Made by a program: the position numbers and the translations under genes
Notes under the pieces: model-generated
Told to the model about the DNA's origin: nothing
What the model saw: the letters and a program-made list of their open reading frames with translations, nothing else
Databases searched by the model: none
Shown here: positions 1 through 9,759 of the stretch, piece after piece
Numbering within the stretch: position 1 is the stretch's first letter
Layout of the letters: the number at the start of each line of letters is the position of its first letter
Assembly: GCF_029428675.1 (NCBI RefSeq)
Contig: NZ_JAJNEL010000001.1
Coordinates: forward strand, 2,294,001-2,358,000
Origin: Streptomyces sp. JH14
GTDB lineage: Bacteria; Actinomycetota; Actinomycetes; Streptomycetales; Streptomycetaceae
Direction: 5' to 3'
Length of the DNA stretch: 64,000 nucleotides

Positions 1-45
1 TCCCGGCGGGTTGATGTCCCCGGCGGCTCGGTCGAGATGAGTCGG

Positions 46-939
46 CTATGACGGAAACAGCCATTCCATCGCGGCAAGGCTCTTGTCGACGTATTTGCCT
101 TGTTCCGTCTCGATGCCGTATGCCAGATCCTCGAACACACTGCACCTGGCATAGAACACGGCACGCTCGCTGAGAGCCGCGACGTCGTTGACGTCGGTTC
201 GATAGGTGCTGATGGCGGCGCGGGTGGCCGCGGGGCCGAGATCGCGGTAGAGCAGCCCGAAGTCGCAGGCTGGATCGACGACGGCGGCATCGCTCCAGTC
301 GATGATGCCGGTCACCGTCCATGCGACCGGATCGACGAGAACGTGTTCGATCCCCAGATCGTTGTGGGAGAACGTTGGGGTGCAGCCATCGTGCGGTGGT
401 GCGGCGTCCAGGAACGCCTCGACGGATCGGCGCTGCGCCGCCGGTACCTGCCCGGCCACCGTCACATAGTTCTCGGTGGCCTCATGTCGCCACTCGGCCA
501 CCGGCTGGTGGTCCGTTTCCACGGCCATCCGATCGATCGCAACAGCATGCAGCGCAGTGAGTAGCTCGCCAAGCGTGGCGCCGATCGACGTGCCGTGGGC
601 CGATCGCTGGTGCCGCGGCATATCCACCAGTGGCACGCCGGGGAGCTTGAAGTAGGCCAGACACCCCTGCTCCGCGACCGTGAACGTCGGCTGGGGCACG
701 GGCAGCGGCGAAACGTCGGCGACGGCAGCAAGCACGCGGGCCTCGTGGTTCAGCAGGGCGGCCCGCCGTGCCAGGTCGGGCTCCTTGCTGAAGCGCACGA
801 TCAGCTCACCGTTCACCTCGTACGCCAGATTGTCCAGGCCCTCGCCGAGCTGCACGACGGAGTCGACCTGGTAGTCGGGCATGTGCGTCATCACGACGCT
901 GCGGACGTCTGCGACGCGGTCGCGGCTGGGACTGGTCAT
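46..939 (-). CDS. APH/Mph-family phosphotransferase
   Basis: A 297-aa small-molecule kinase of the aminoglycoside/macrolide phosphotransferase superfamily. An N-terminal lobe (about residues 25-100) with a glycine-containing loop near LGEG is followed by the catalytic loop H192-N-D-L-G-I-E-H199 and the metal-binding I-I-D214-W. Classical aminoglycoside kinases have Asn where this protein has His199; macrolide kinases (Mph) also carry His there, so it sits closer to the Mph type. Family knowledge: ATP-dependent phosphorylation of a hydroxyl on an antibiotic or metabolite. Nothing in the window identifies the substrate. It is a single gene with no partner. The ATG at 939 is the first methionine in frame. 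Confidence 0.85.
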   Translation of the reverse strand: MTSPSRDRVADVRSVVMTHMPDYQVDSVVQLGEGLDNLAYEVNGELIVRFSKEPDLARRAALLNHEARVLAAVADVSPLPVPQPTFTVAEQGCLAYFKLPGVPLVDMPRHQRSAHGTSIGATLGELLTALHAVAIDRMAVETDHQPVAEWRHEATENYVTVAGQVPAAQRRSVEAFLDAAPPHDGCTPTFSHNDLGIEHVLVDPVAWTVTGIIDWSDAAVVDPACDFGLLYRDLGPAATRAAISTYRTDVNDVAALSERAVFYARCSVFEDLAYGIETEQGKYVDKSLAAMEWLFPS

Positions 940-1074
940 TCGCGGACGATATCAATCGACCACACGACGTCAGCGGTGGTCATCGAGTGGCCGCGCGGTC
1001 GCCGACCAGGCCCGCAACGGCGCGGATCGCCTCTCTTCAGGCACCGAAAGGGGCTGTGAACGCGCCTTGATGAC

Positions 1075-1227
1075 TCACATCATGCGGTCGCGCTTCCAGG
1101 CGGTGGGGAAGCGTCCGTCACGGGCAGCGAGGAGGCCGATGGAGCGTGAGTAGGCCTGGTGGACGGTGACGGTGGTGTCCGTGTACTGGGCACGGATCTG
1201 GCGCTGCGGGACAGCCGATGCTGTCAT
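1075..1227 (-). pseudogene. DUF4291 N-terminal remnant
   Basis: A 50-codon frame starting at ATG 1227 that reads like the first third of a DUF4291 protein: after a short leader come RQIRAQY, then TVTVHQAYS, then FPTAWKRDRM. Intact family members continue with an RM-T-W-I-K-P-S-F type segment. Here the frame hits TGA just after RMM, and the residues after the stop (VIK) still faintly resemble the family. The remaining two thirds are absent. This looks like a decayed, truncated gene. DUF4291 function is unknown. The family match is from memory and has not been searched. Confidence 0.6.
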
Positions 1228-1278
1228 GGCGTCATCACAGCATCGGCCGGTCCCGTTCGGCGAGCGGGTTTCCGCGGC

Positions 1279-2115
1279 TCAGGGCGCCGTGAACAGGGCC
1301 GGGAAGCGGGGTGCGAGCCAGGGCTTGCGGCCCCATGTCAGCACCCGTCCCCGGGCCATCGCCCCCCAGGGATCGCACCGGCCGAGGGCGATCAGCAGGA
1401 AAGTGACCGGCTCGATGGAAATGGTGCAGTCGGGGCGGCGGAGCGGCTCGCGGCTGACGGCCACCGCACCGTCGGTGACGGTCACCCCGAAGCTGGAGCC
1501 GCCGCGCAGCCGGATCGTGTAGCGGGCGGTCAGGCCTGCGGCGGCAGCGGCGACGACCCGCGGCATGGCCGTGATCATGAAGGGCATCGACAGCTCGACC
1601 CGCGCACGGTCGAGCATGTGCGGACGGCCCACCGCGCGGGCGAGATCGTAGCCGTGGCCGAGCATGTGCGTGAGGAGGTACGAGCCGAGGGTGGCCACGT
1701 CCATCGGGCCCAGCGGGGTCTGCACCGGCTGCTGCGGTTTCGCCGTCTCTTCGGCCGGACGTCCGTCCAGCGTCGCGAGATAGGCGGCCGCCTGCGCCAC
1801 GATCATGTCGGCCAGCGGGGCGGCCCGGCGCTCGTCGAACCCTGCGAGGGCACGCGCGTTGGCCTCCGCCAGGCTCTGCGGAGTGCCGTCCCCCCATGCG
1901 CGTTCCTGGCCGGCCGCGACCTCGGCCATCAGCTCATTGGCCTGCGCCAGGTGGGCCGCCGCCTCGCCGAGGGTCCACTCGGATCCGGGGACCGGGACAT
2001 CCGTGTCCGTGCGGCCGCGCAGCAGCGCCGCGATCTCCTCGGCGGTGTCGCGTATCGCCTCGGCAAGTCCTTCGGGGAGCGCGGCTCCCCGCTCCTGGGC
2101 AGGCGTGAGTTCCAC
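1279..2115 (-). CDS. maleylpyruvate isomerase N-terminal/SCP2-like protein
   Basis: About 278 aa. The N-terminal half is a DinB-like helical bundle of the mycothiol-dependent maleylpyruvate isomerase type (WTLGEAAAHLAQ, and later LLTHMLGHGYDLARAVG with histidines positioned for metal binding). The last 100 residues look like an SCP2 sterol-carrier-type fold (RYTIRLRGG to FLLIALGR). Actinobacteria carry many paralogues of this fusion, mostly of unknown substrate. I chose GTG at 2115 because GAGGAG lies 8 nt upstream; an ATG at 2175 gives a 298-aa version whose extra residues look non-conserved. It is transcribed alone, separated from mmsA by a strong hairpin. Confidence 0.75.
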   Translation of the reverse strand: MELTPAQERGAALPEGLAEAIRDTAEEIAALLRGRTDTDVPVPGSEWTLGEAAAHLAQANELMAEVAAGQERAWGDGTPQSLAEANARALAGFDERRAAPLADMIVAQAAAYLATLDGRPAEETAKPQQPVQTPLGPMDVATLGSYLLTHMLGHGYDLARAVGRPHMLDRARVELSMPFMITAMPRVVAAAAAGLTARYTIRLRGGSSFGVTVTDGAVAVSREPLRRPDCTISIEPVTFLLIALGRCDPWGAMARGRVLTWGRKPWLAPRFPALFTAP

Positions 2116-2222
2116 AGCGGTCGCTCCTCGGGGTCCGGCGGGTCCGTGCAGAATGCCACGCTCGGCGCCGGACATGAAGATCGAGGGACGGGTGCGGGCA
2201 CCGGGAGTCCGGGCCGTCGCAC

Positions 2223-2283
2223 GGGCCGAGGCCCCGGCCGCCGCCTCCCTGGAACGCGGTGGCGGCGGCCGGGGCCTCGGCCC
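2223..2283 (-). terminator. 23-bp-stem terminator after mmsA
   Basis: Two perfect 23-bp inverted arms (2223-2245 and 2261-2283) flank a 15-nt loop. The hairpin starts 13 bp beyond the mmsA stop codon. There is no T run, as is common for high-GC actinobacterial terminators. It closes the inositol operon. Confidence 0.8.
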
Positions 2284-2295
2284 GGTGCGTACGGA

Positions 2296-3795
<1,500 letters not shown>

Positions 3796-3814
3796 TGCGT
3801 ACTCCTTCAGGCCT

Positions 3815-5695
3815 TCAGAGGTGGCGGCGTCGGGCTGCGACTTGCCGGTCGTAGTCTTCCCGGGCCTTGACCGCCGACGGGCGGGCTGCCGTTTCGGCTA
3901 CAGGAACATCCCACCACGCCTGGGCCGGAGGGGGGCCCGACACTGTGTCTGCCGTTTTGGTCTCGACGTAGACACAAGTGGGACGGTCCGACGCACGCGC
4001 GTCGGCGAGTGCTTCACGCAGGTCACGCACGGTCCTGGCGCGCAGCACCCGCATGCCGAGGGAGGCGGCGTTGGCCGCGAGATCGACGGGCAGCGGGGGG
4101 CCGGTGAAGGTGCCGTCGGCGGCCCGCTGCCGGTAGGCCGTACCGAAGCGCTCACTGCCGACGGCTTCGGACAGTCCGCCGATCGAGGCATAGCCGTGGT
4201 TCTGCAGGACGACGACCTTGACCGGCAGGTTCTCCTGCACGGCGGTGACGATCTCGGTGGGGTTCATGAGGTACGTGCCGTCGCCGACGAGCGCCCAGAC
4301 GGGCCGGCCGGGGGCGGCCAGCTGCACGCCGATCGCGGCCGGGATCTCGTATCCCATGCAGGAGTAGCCGTACTCGACGTGGTACTGGCGGCGGGAGCGG
4401 GTCCGCCACAGCTGGTGCAGATCGCCGGGGAGCGAGCCCGCCGCGTTGATCAGGATGTCGTCGTCGGTGACCAGGCTGTCGAGCAGGCCGAGGACCTGGA
4501 CCTGGGTGGGCCGCGCCTCCGGGGCGTCGGCGGCGTATGCCGCGTCGACGCGCTGTTCCCAGTGCCGCTTGGCATCGGTGTACTCGGTCTCGTAGTCCGG
4601 GTCGACGCGGTAGTTGCGCTCGTTCAGCGCTTTGGTCAGGGCTTCGAGAGCCGCACGGGCGTCGGCGACGAGCGGGAACGCGGCGAGCTTGTGGGCGTCG
4701 AAGCCGGTGATGTTGACGCCGAGGAAGCGGACGGCCGGGTTCGCGAAGAGGGTGGCGGAGGCGGTGGTGAAGTCGGTGCAGCGGGTGCCGATGCCGATGA
4801 CCAGGTCGGCGGTACGGGCCAGTTCGTCGGCGGTCGCGGTGCCGGTGTGGCCGATGCCGCCGACGTCGGCGGGGTGGTCGTGGTGCAGCGACCCCTTGCC
4901 GGACTGGGTGGAGGCGACAGGGATGCGGGTGGCGGCCGCGAAGGCGGCGAGGGTCTCCTCGGCCGCGCTGTGATGCACCCCGCCGCCCGCGATGATCAGC
5001 GGGCGACGGGCACTGCGCACGGCCCGTACCGCCTGCTCCAGTTCGTGCTCGTCGGGCCCGGGGCGACGTACGTACCAGACGCGCTCGGCGAAGAACTCCT
5101 CCGGCCAGTCGTACGCCTCCGCCTGTACGTCCTGCGGGAGTGCGAGCGTGACGGCGCCGGTCTCCGCCGGGTCCGCGAGGGTCCGCATGGCCTGGAGGGC
5201 GGCCGGGACGAGCGCTTCGGGGCGGGTGATCCGGTCGAAGTAGCGGGAGACGGGGCGCAGACAGTCGTTGACCGAGACGTCGCCCGCGGACGGGACTTCG
5301 AGCTGCTGGAGTACGGGGTCGGCGGGGCGGGTCGCGAAGACGTCACCGGGCAGCAGGAGGACGGGGAGGTGGTTGACGGTGGCGAGGGCGGCGCCGGTGA
5401 CGAGGTTGGTGGCGCCGGGGCCGATGGAGGTGGTGACGGCATGTGCGGAGAGCCGGCCCGACTGGCGGGCGTATCCGACGGCGGCGTGCACCATGGACTG
5501 CTCGTTGCGGCCCTGCAGGTAGGGCATGGCGGGCCCGGTCTCCAGGAGGGCCTGGCCGATCCCGGCGACGTTGCCGTGGCCGAAGATGCCCCAGGTGGCA
5601 CTGATCAGACGCTGCCGCCGGCCGTCGCGTTCGGTGTACTGGCGGGCGAGGAAGGCCACCAGGGCCTGGGCGGTGGTGAGCCTGCGGGTACTCAC
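3815..5695 (-). CDS. iolD: 3D-(3,5/4)-trihydroxycyclohexane-1,2-dione hydrolase
   Basis: A 626-aa TPP-dependent enzyme that opens the ring of the inositol-derived diketone to give 5-deoxy-D-glucuronate. The N-terminal TPP domain has GIFGHGNVAGIGQAL, which is characteristic of IolD. The C-terminal TPP domain has GYSCMGYEIPAAIGVQLA and the Mg/TPP motif VGDGTYLMNPTEI. The GTG start at 5695 overlaps the iolB stop by 4 bp (GTGA), so the two are probably translationally coupled. Longer upstream extensions of the frame are shadows of iolB. Confidence 0.93.
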   Translation of the reverse strand: MSTRRLTTAQALVAFLARQYTERDGRRQRLISATWGIFGHGNVAGIGQALLETGPAMPYLQGRNEQSMVHAAVGYARQSGRLSAHAVTTSIGPGATNLVTGAALATVNHLPVLLLPGDVFATRPADPVLQQLEVPSAGDVSVNDCLRPVSRYFDRITRPEALVPAALQAMRTLADPAETGAVTLALPQDVQAEAYDWPEEFFAERVWYVRRPGPDEHELEQAVRAVRSARRPLIIAGGGVHHSAAEETLAAFAAATRIPVASTQSGKGSLHHDHPADVGGIGHTGTATADELARTADLVIGIGTRCTDFTTASATLFANPAVRFLGVNITGFDAHKLAAFPLVADARAALEALTKALNERNYRVDPDYETEYTDAKRHWEQRVDAAYAADAPEARPTQVQVLGLLDSLVTDDDILINAAGSLPGDLHQLWRTRSRRQYHVEYGYSCMGYEIPAAIGVQLAAPGRPVWALVGDGTYLMNPTEIVTAVQENLPVKVVVLQNHGYASIGGLSEAVGSERFGTAYRQRAADGTFTGPPLPVDLAANAASLGMRVLRARTVRDLREALADARASDRPTCVYVETKTADTVSGPPPAQAWWDVPVAETAARPSAVKAREDYDRQVAARRRHL

Positions 5696-6618
5696 TGGGG
5701 TACCTCCTGACCGGAGAGTCCGTGGAGCGGAAGCCGGGGGTCGACCGGCTGGGCGGGCCAGGTGTCGCGGATCCAGCCGTGGTCGGGGTGGTCGCTGATC
5801 AGCCACTCCCGCTGCTCCCCCGGTCCCGCCATCACATTGAGGTAGTACATGGTGTGGCCGGGGGCGGCGATGGACGGGCCGTGCCAGCCGTCGGGGATCA
5901 GGACGGCGTCGCCGCTGCGGACTTCGGCGAGGACGTCCGTGCCGCCGGGCCGGGACGGGGACACCCGGTGGTAGCCGAGGCCGGGCCTGCCGTGGTTCTC
6001 CTCGATCTCGAAGTAGTAGATCTCTTCGAGGACGGACTCGGCCCCGGGGCGGTACTCGTCGTGTTTGTGCGGCGGGTAGGAGGACCAGTTGCCGCCGGGG
6101 GTGAGGACCTCGACGGCGATCAGCCGGTCGCAGTCGAAGGTGTCGGCGGCGGCGAAGTTGTTGACCTGGCGCGAACAGGTCCCGGAGCCGCGCAGCTCGA
6201 CGGGAACCTCCGGCGCGGGCCCGTAGCGGGCGGGGAGTCGTCGCCCGCACTTCGCTCCTGCCAGGGCGAAGCGGCCTCCCGCGCCGGAGGAGATCTGCGC
6301 ATGGGTGTCACGCGGTACGTACGCGAAGTCGGACACCCCGCTGAACACGCTTTCACGTCCCAGCAGTTCAAAGATCTCACCTGAGGCGAGCACCGTACAG
6401 CCGCCGGTCAACGGCAGGACGATCCATTCGCTCTCCCCGGTGACGAGTGTGTGAACACCGCCCGGCGGCAGCTCCACCACGCGCAGGCTCGACCGGTCCC
6501 AGCCGGCCCGCTTCGGGTCGATGTCCAGGGCGTACGGTCCGTCGGCCGCGCTGCCGGCAGGCAGATGCCGCTGCCGCCACGGCCGTTCCCGTACCCGTGC
6601 GTCGTTGTCCGTCGTCAT
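5692..6618 (-). CDS. iolB: 5-deoxy-glucuronate isomerase
   Basis: A 308-aa double-cupin isomerase that converts 5-deoxy-D-glucuronate to 5-dehydro-2-deoxy-D-gluconate. Metal-ligand residues are visible in the second cupin: SYPPHKHDEY followed by E in VLEEIYYFEI. The YHRV and IPDGWHGP segments are also typical of the family. Length is slightly above the usual 270 or so. GGAGAGGG precedes the ATG. It lies third in the iolC to mmsA transcription unit and feeds iolC in the pathway. Confidence 0.93.
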   Translation of the reverse strand: MTTDNDARVRERPWRQRHLPAGSAADGPYALDIDPKRAGWDRSSLRVVELPPGGVHTLVTGESEWIVLPLTGGCTVLASGEIFELLGRESVFSGVSDFAYVPRDTHAQISSGAGGRFALAGAKCGRRLPARYGPAPEVPVELRGSGTCSRQVNNFAAADTFDCDRLIAVEVLTPGGNWSSYPPHKHDEYRPGAESVLEEIYYFEIEENHGRPGLGYHRVSPSRPGGTDVLAEVRSGDAVLIPDGWHGPSIAAPGHTMYYLNVMAGPGEQREWLISDHPDHGWIRDTWPAQPVDPRLPLHGLSGQEVPQ

Positions 6619-6648
6619 GCCCTCTCCTTACCCGTCCCCGCTCATTCG

Positions 6649-7536
6649 CTACAGCAGTGCCACGGCCGTGTCGACGGCCCCGGCCACATCGCCGTCGACC
6701 GGATAGAGCAACGACCGCCCGGCCACCAGCCCCTGGACGGTGGGCAGTCGGAGCGCGCCACGCCATTTCTCGTACGCACCCTCCTGGTCGTCGCCCACCT
6801 CGCCGCCCAGCAGCACGGCGGGCAGCGTCGAGGTCTCCATCACGCGCGCCATGTCGTCGGGGTTGTCGGTGACGGGGACCTTGAGCCAGGTGTACGCGGA
6901 GGTGCCGGCCAGCCCCGAGGCGATGGCGATCGACGTGGTCACCGCCGCCGCACCGAGGTCGTTGCGGACCTTGCCGTCGACACGGCGGCAGAGGAACGGC
7001 TCGACGAAGACCGGCAGCCGGTGCGCGGCCATGGCGTCGATCGCGCGGGCGGTGGCATGCATCGTGTCGAGGGAACCGGGGTCGTCGTAGTCGATCCGGA
7101 GCAGCAGCTTGCCCGCGTCGAAGCCGAGCCGGGCGAGGTCGTCGGGGCGGTGGCCGGTGAAGCGGTCGTCGAGTTCGAAGGAGGCGCCCGCGAGTCCGCC
7201 GCGGTTCATCGAGCCGACGGCGACCTTGTTCTCCAACGCGCCGAGAAGCAGCAGGTCGTCGAGGATGTCGGCGGTGGCGAGGACGCCGTCGACGCCGGGT
7301 CGGGAGAGGGCGAGGCAGAGCCGCTCCAGGAGCTCGAACCGGTTGGCCATGGCCAGTTCGCGCTCGCCGACGGCGAAGGATCCGCGGGCCGGGTGGTCCG
7401 CGGCGATGATCATCAGGCGGCCGCTGTCGCCGACGAGGGGCCGCCTCCGGCGCCGGGCGGCCGCCTCGCCGACGGCCTCGGGATGGCGCACGCGCAGCCG
7501 GACGAGGTCGGAGACGGAGGAGGCCGCGGGCCTCAT
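6649..7536 (-). CDS. Cgl0158-like (beta/alpha)8 aldolase
   Basis: About 295 aa, a Class I aldolase-like TIM barrel resembling the Cgl0158 family known from corynebacterial inositol clusters. Visible features: IIAADHPARG near the N terminus, a central VFVEPFLCRR, the candidate Schiff-base lysine in TSAYTWLKVPV, and the phosphate-loop-like LLGGEVGDDQ and VQGLVAGRSLLYP. In this position the pathway needs an aldolase that splits 2-deoxy-5-keto-gluconate 6-phosphate (the IolJ role), so I infer that this protein does it. The ATG at 7536 overlaps the iolC stop by 4 bp (ATGA). I am confident about the fold and less so about the exact reaction. Confidence 0.8.
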   Translation of the reverse strand: MRPAASSVSDLVRLRVRHPEAVGEAAARRRRRPLVGDSGRLMIIAADHPARGSFAVGERELAMANRFELLERLCLALSRPGVDGVLATADILDDLLLLGALENKVAVGSMNRGGLAGASFELDDRFTGHRPDDLARLGFDAGKLLLRIDYDDPGSLDTMHATARAIDAMAAHRLPVFVEPFLCRRVDGKVRNDLGAAAVTTSIAIASGLAGTSAYTWLKVPVTDNPDDMARVMETSTLPAVLLGGEVGDDQEGAYEKWRGALRLPTVQGLVAGRSLLYPVDGDVAGAVDTAVALL

Positions 7537-8588
7537 GAGACCGCCCCTGGTCCACCGGCGGGGACGGCGCCGCGAGCGAGCGCTTCCTCGACTTCGTGCG
7601 GGAACGGCATGGCGGGCGAACAGGCGAGCCGGGACGCGACGATGGCACCGGCGGCGTTGGCGTACCGCATGATGCGCTCGGTCTCCCAGCCGGCGAGCAG
7701 CCCGTGGCAGAGCGCACCGCCGAACGCGTCTCCGGCGCCGAGACCGTTGACGACCTCGACGGGCAGGGGCGGGACGTCGGCGACGGTGCCGTCGCGGTGG
7801 ACGGCGAGGACGCCCTTGGGGCCCTGCTTGACGACGGCGAGCTCGACCCCGGCGGCGAGCAGGGCGCGGGCGGCGGCGTACGGCTCGCGCTCCCCGGTGG
7901 CGATCTCGCACTCGTCGAGATTGCCGACGGCGACGGTGGCGTGCGCGAGGGCCTCGCGGTAACGCGCGGATGCGGTCGGGTGGGCGGGGTGGTCCGCGCT
8001 CGGGCGACCGGGGGCGTCGGCCCAGAACATCGGGCGCCAGTCCAGGTCGAAGACCGTGAGGGGGGCTCCGGGACCGCGGCTCCGCTCGCCGCGTGACCGC
8101 TCCCGGGCCTCGCTCCGGGCGCGCAGCGCCCGCAGCGTCGCGGTGCGGCTCGGTTCCGCGCAGAGGCCGGTGCCCGTCATCCAGAAGACGCGGGCCGCCC
8201 GGATCGCGTCGAGATCGAGCTCCGCCTCGTGGATCTCCAGGTCGGGCGCCTTGGGCTGCCGGTAGAAGTAGAGCGGGAAGTCGTCCGGCGGGAAGATCTC
8301 GCAGAAGGTCACCGGCGTCGGATACGCGTCGACGGGTGTCACCCACCGGTCGTCCACCCCGAACTCCCTGAGCTGCTGGTGGAGATAGTTCCCGAACGCG
8401 TCCCGGCCGGTGCGCGTCACCACCGCCGTCCGCCGGCCGAGCCGGGCCGCAGCGACGGCCACATTGGCCGGTGAGCCGCCGAGAAACTTTCCGAAGGTGT
8501 CGACCTGAGCCAGCGGCAGACCCGTTTGGAGTGGGTAGAGATCCACCCCGATCCGCCCCATGGTGATCACGTCGTACGTCCCAGGCAT
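7533..8588 (-). CDS. iolC: 5-dehydro-2-deoxygluconokinase
   Basis: About 351 aa, a PfkB/ribokinase-family kinase that phosphorylates 5-dehydro-2-deoxy-D-gluconate. The N-terminal signature DTFGKFLGGSPANVAVAAARLG and the C-terminal GLGAGDAFGGALCHGLL (catalytic Asp in GAGD) are both present. Start choice: an ATG at 8594 directly abuts the GAAGGG ribosome site, whereas the in-frame ATG at 8588 is 6 nt from it, so I prefer 8588. It is first in the operon, preceded by a consensus-like promoter and an inverted repeat shared with the divergent iolE-like gene. Confidence 0.93.
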   Translation of the reverse strand: MPGTYDVITMGRIGVDLYPLQTGLPLAQVDTFGKFLGGSPANVAVAAARLGRRTAVVTRTGRDAFGNYLHQQLREFGVDDRWVTPVDAYPTPVTFCEIFPPDDFPLYFYRQPKAPDLEIHEAELDLDAIRAARVFWMTGTGLCAEPSRTATLRALRARSEARERSRGERSRGPGAPLTVFDLDWRPMFWADAPGRPSADHPAHPTASARYREALAHATVAVGNLDECEIATGEREPYAAARALLAAGVELAVVKQGPKGVLAVHRDGTVADVPPLPVEVVNGLGAGDAFGGALCHGLLAGWETERIMRYANAAGAIVASRLACSPAMPFPHEVEEALARGAVPAGGPGAVS

Positions 8589-8628
8589 ACGCATCCCTTC
8601 GACCGGCGACCGGAGCGGCTGCCCCCAG

Positions 8629-8657
8629 GTCTAGCCCTCTCCCCGGAACCCTGTCAA
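8629..8657 (-). promoter_or_regulatory. predicted iolC operon promoter
   Basis: On the minus strand, TTGACA (8652-8657) is separated by 17 bp from TAGACC (8629-8634), a good match to the vegetative sigma factor consensus. It lies about 40 bp upstream of the iolC start and directly downstream of an inverted repeat, a sensible place for repression. Confidence 0.6.
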
Positions 8658-8660
8658 CAT

Positions 8661-8682
8661 TTTGTCCGGACATACGGACTAA
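8661..8682. promoter_or_regulatory. inverted-repeat operator between iolC and iolE-like gene
   Basis: TTTGTCCG-N6-CGGACTAA has 7 of 8 matching positions per arm. It also contains the exact 10-bp palindrome TGTCCGGACA. It lies next to the predicted iolC -35 box and 41 bp upstream of the divergent gene, so one regulator could control both sides. No regulator gene is adjacent in this cluster. Confidence 0.55.
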
Positions 8683-8722
8683 GGCTTGACACCCGTCTTC
8701 CGGGGCCGGAAGGCTGGGCGAT

Positions 8723-9673
8723 ATGACCTCCTCCGCATCCGCTCCGGCCCGCATCCGCATCGGCTCGGCACCCGACTCCTGGGGGGTCTGGTTCCCCGAC
8801 GATCCTCAGCAGGTGCCGTGGCAGCGCTTCCTCGACGAGGTCTCCGAGGCCGGTTACGAGTGGATCGAGCTGGGCCCGTACGGCTACCTCCCGACCGACC
8901 CGGCACGCCTCGCCGACGAGACCCGGCGCCGCGGCCTGACCGTCTCCGCGGGCACCGTTTTCACCGGATTGCACCATGGCCCCGGCGTCTGGGACCGGAC
9001 CTGGGCGCATGTCGCCGGCATCGCTGCGCTCACCCGGGCGATGGGCGCCGAACATCTGGTCGTCATCCCGTCGTTCTGGCGCGACGACAAGACCGGCGAG
9101 GTACGGGAGGAGCGGACGCTCACCGTGGAGCAGTGGCGCGACCTCACCACCCAGACGGAGCGGCTGGGCCGCGAGGTGCAGGACCGCTACGGGCTGCGCA
9201 TCGTCGTCCACCCGCATGCGGACACCCATATCGACAGTGCCGAGAACGTCAGCCGGTTCCTCGACGCCACGGACCCCGATCTGGTCTCGCTCTGCCTGGA
9301 CACCGGCCACTACGCCTACTGCGGCGGCGACAGCGTCAAGCTCATCGAGACCTACGGCGAGCGGATCGGCTATCTGCACCTCAAGCAGGTGGACCCGGAG
9401 ATCCTGGCCCAAGTCGTGGCGGACGAGGTGCCGTTCGGCCCGGCCGTGGCGCGCGGGGTGATGTGCGAACCGCCGAACGGCGTGCCGGCCCTGGCCCCGG
9501 TGCTGGACGCCGCCCGCCGGCTGGACGTCGATCTGTTCGCGATCGTCGAGCAGGACATGTATCCGTGCCCTCCCGACAAGCCCCTCCCGATCGCCCGCCG
9601 CACCCGCGACTTCCTCCGCTCGTGCGGCACCCCGGAGCGCGCACCCGACACGCCGAGCCGTCCGGGTATGTGA
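8723..9673 (+). CDS. IolE-like sugar isomerase/dehydratase (TIM barrel)
   Basis: A 316-aa xylose-isomerase-like TIM barrel related to myo-inosose-2 dehydratase (IolE). It begins with the typical RIRIGSAPDSWGVWFPDDP, has LGPYGYLPTDP, and carries conserved metal-ligand segments: VHPHADTHID, CLDTGHYAYCGGD, and the late IVEQDMYP. IolE removes water from 2-keto-myo-inositol and provides the substrate of IolD, which matches the facing operon. GGAAGG lies about 9 nt before the ATG. The exact activity within the isomerase/epimerase superfamily cannot be proved here. Confidence 0.85.
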   Translation: MTSSASAPARIRIGSAPDSWGVWFPDDPQQVPWQRFLDEVSEAGYEWIELGPYGYLPTDPARLADETRRRGLTVSAGTVFTGLHHGPGVWDRTWAHVAGIAALTRAMGAEHLVVIPSFWRDDKTGEVREERTLTVEQWRDLTTQTERLGREVQDRYGLRIVVHPHADTHIDSAENVSRFLDATDPDLVSLCLDTGHYAYCGGDSVKLIETYGERIGYLHLKQVDPEILAQVVADEVPFGPAVARGVMCEPPNGVPALAPVLDAARRLDVDLFAIVEQDMYPCPPDKPLPIARRTRDFLRSCGTPERAPDTPSRPGM

Positions 9674-9759
9674 CGTCGGGACACCGCGCGGTGTTGTTCT
9701 CGGCGAGATGAGGGTGCGGCTGCCGCCGCGCCCCTCGACCGAACAAGGAGCTGCTCGCC

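Noticed and set aside
8588..8594. ATG at 8594 as the iolC start
   Set aside because: The ribosome site GAAGGG touches this ATG directly; the ATG at 8588 has proper spacing.
8686..8691. TTGACA as a -35 box for the iolE-like gene
   Set aside because: No acceptable -10 sequence lies 16-18 bp downstream; the match may be chance.
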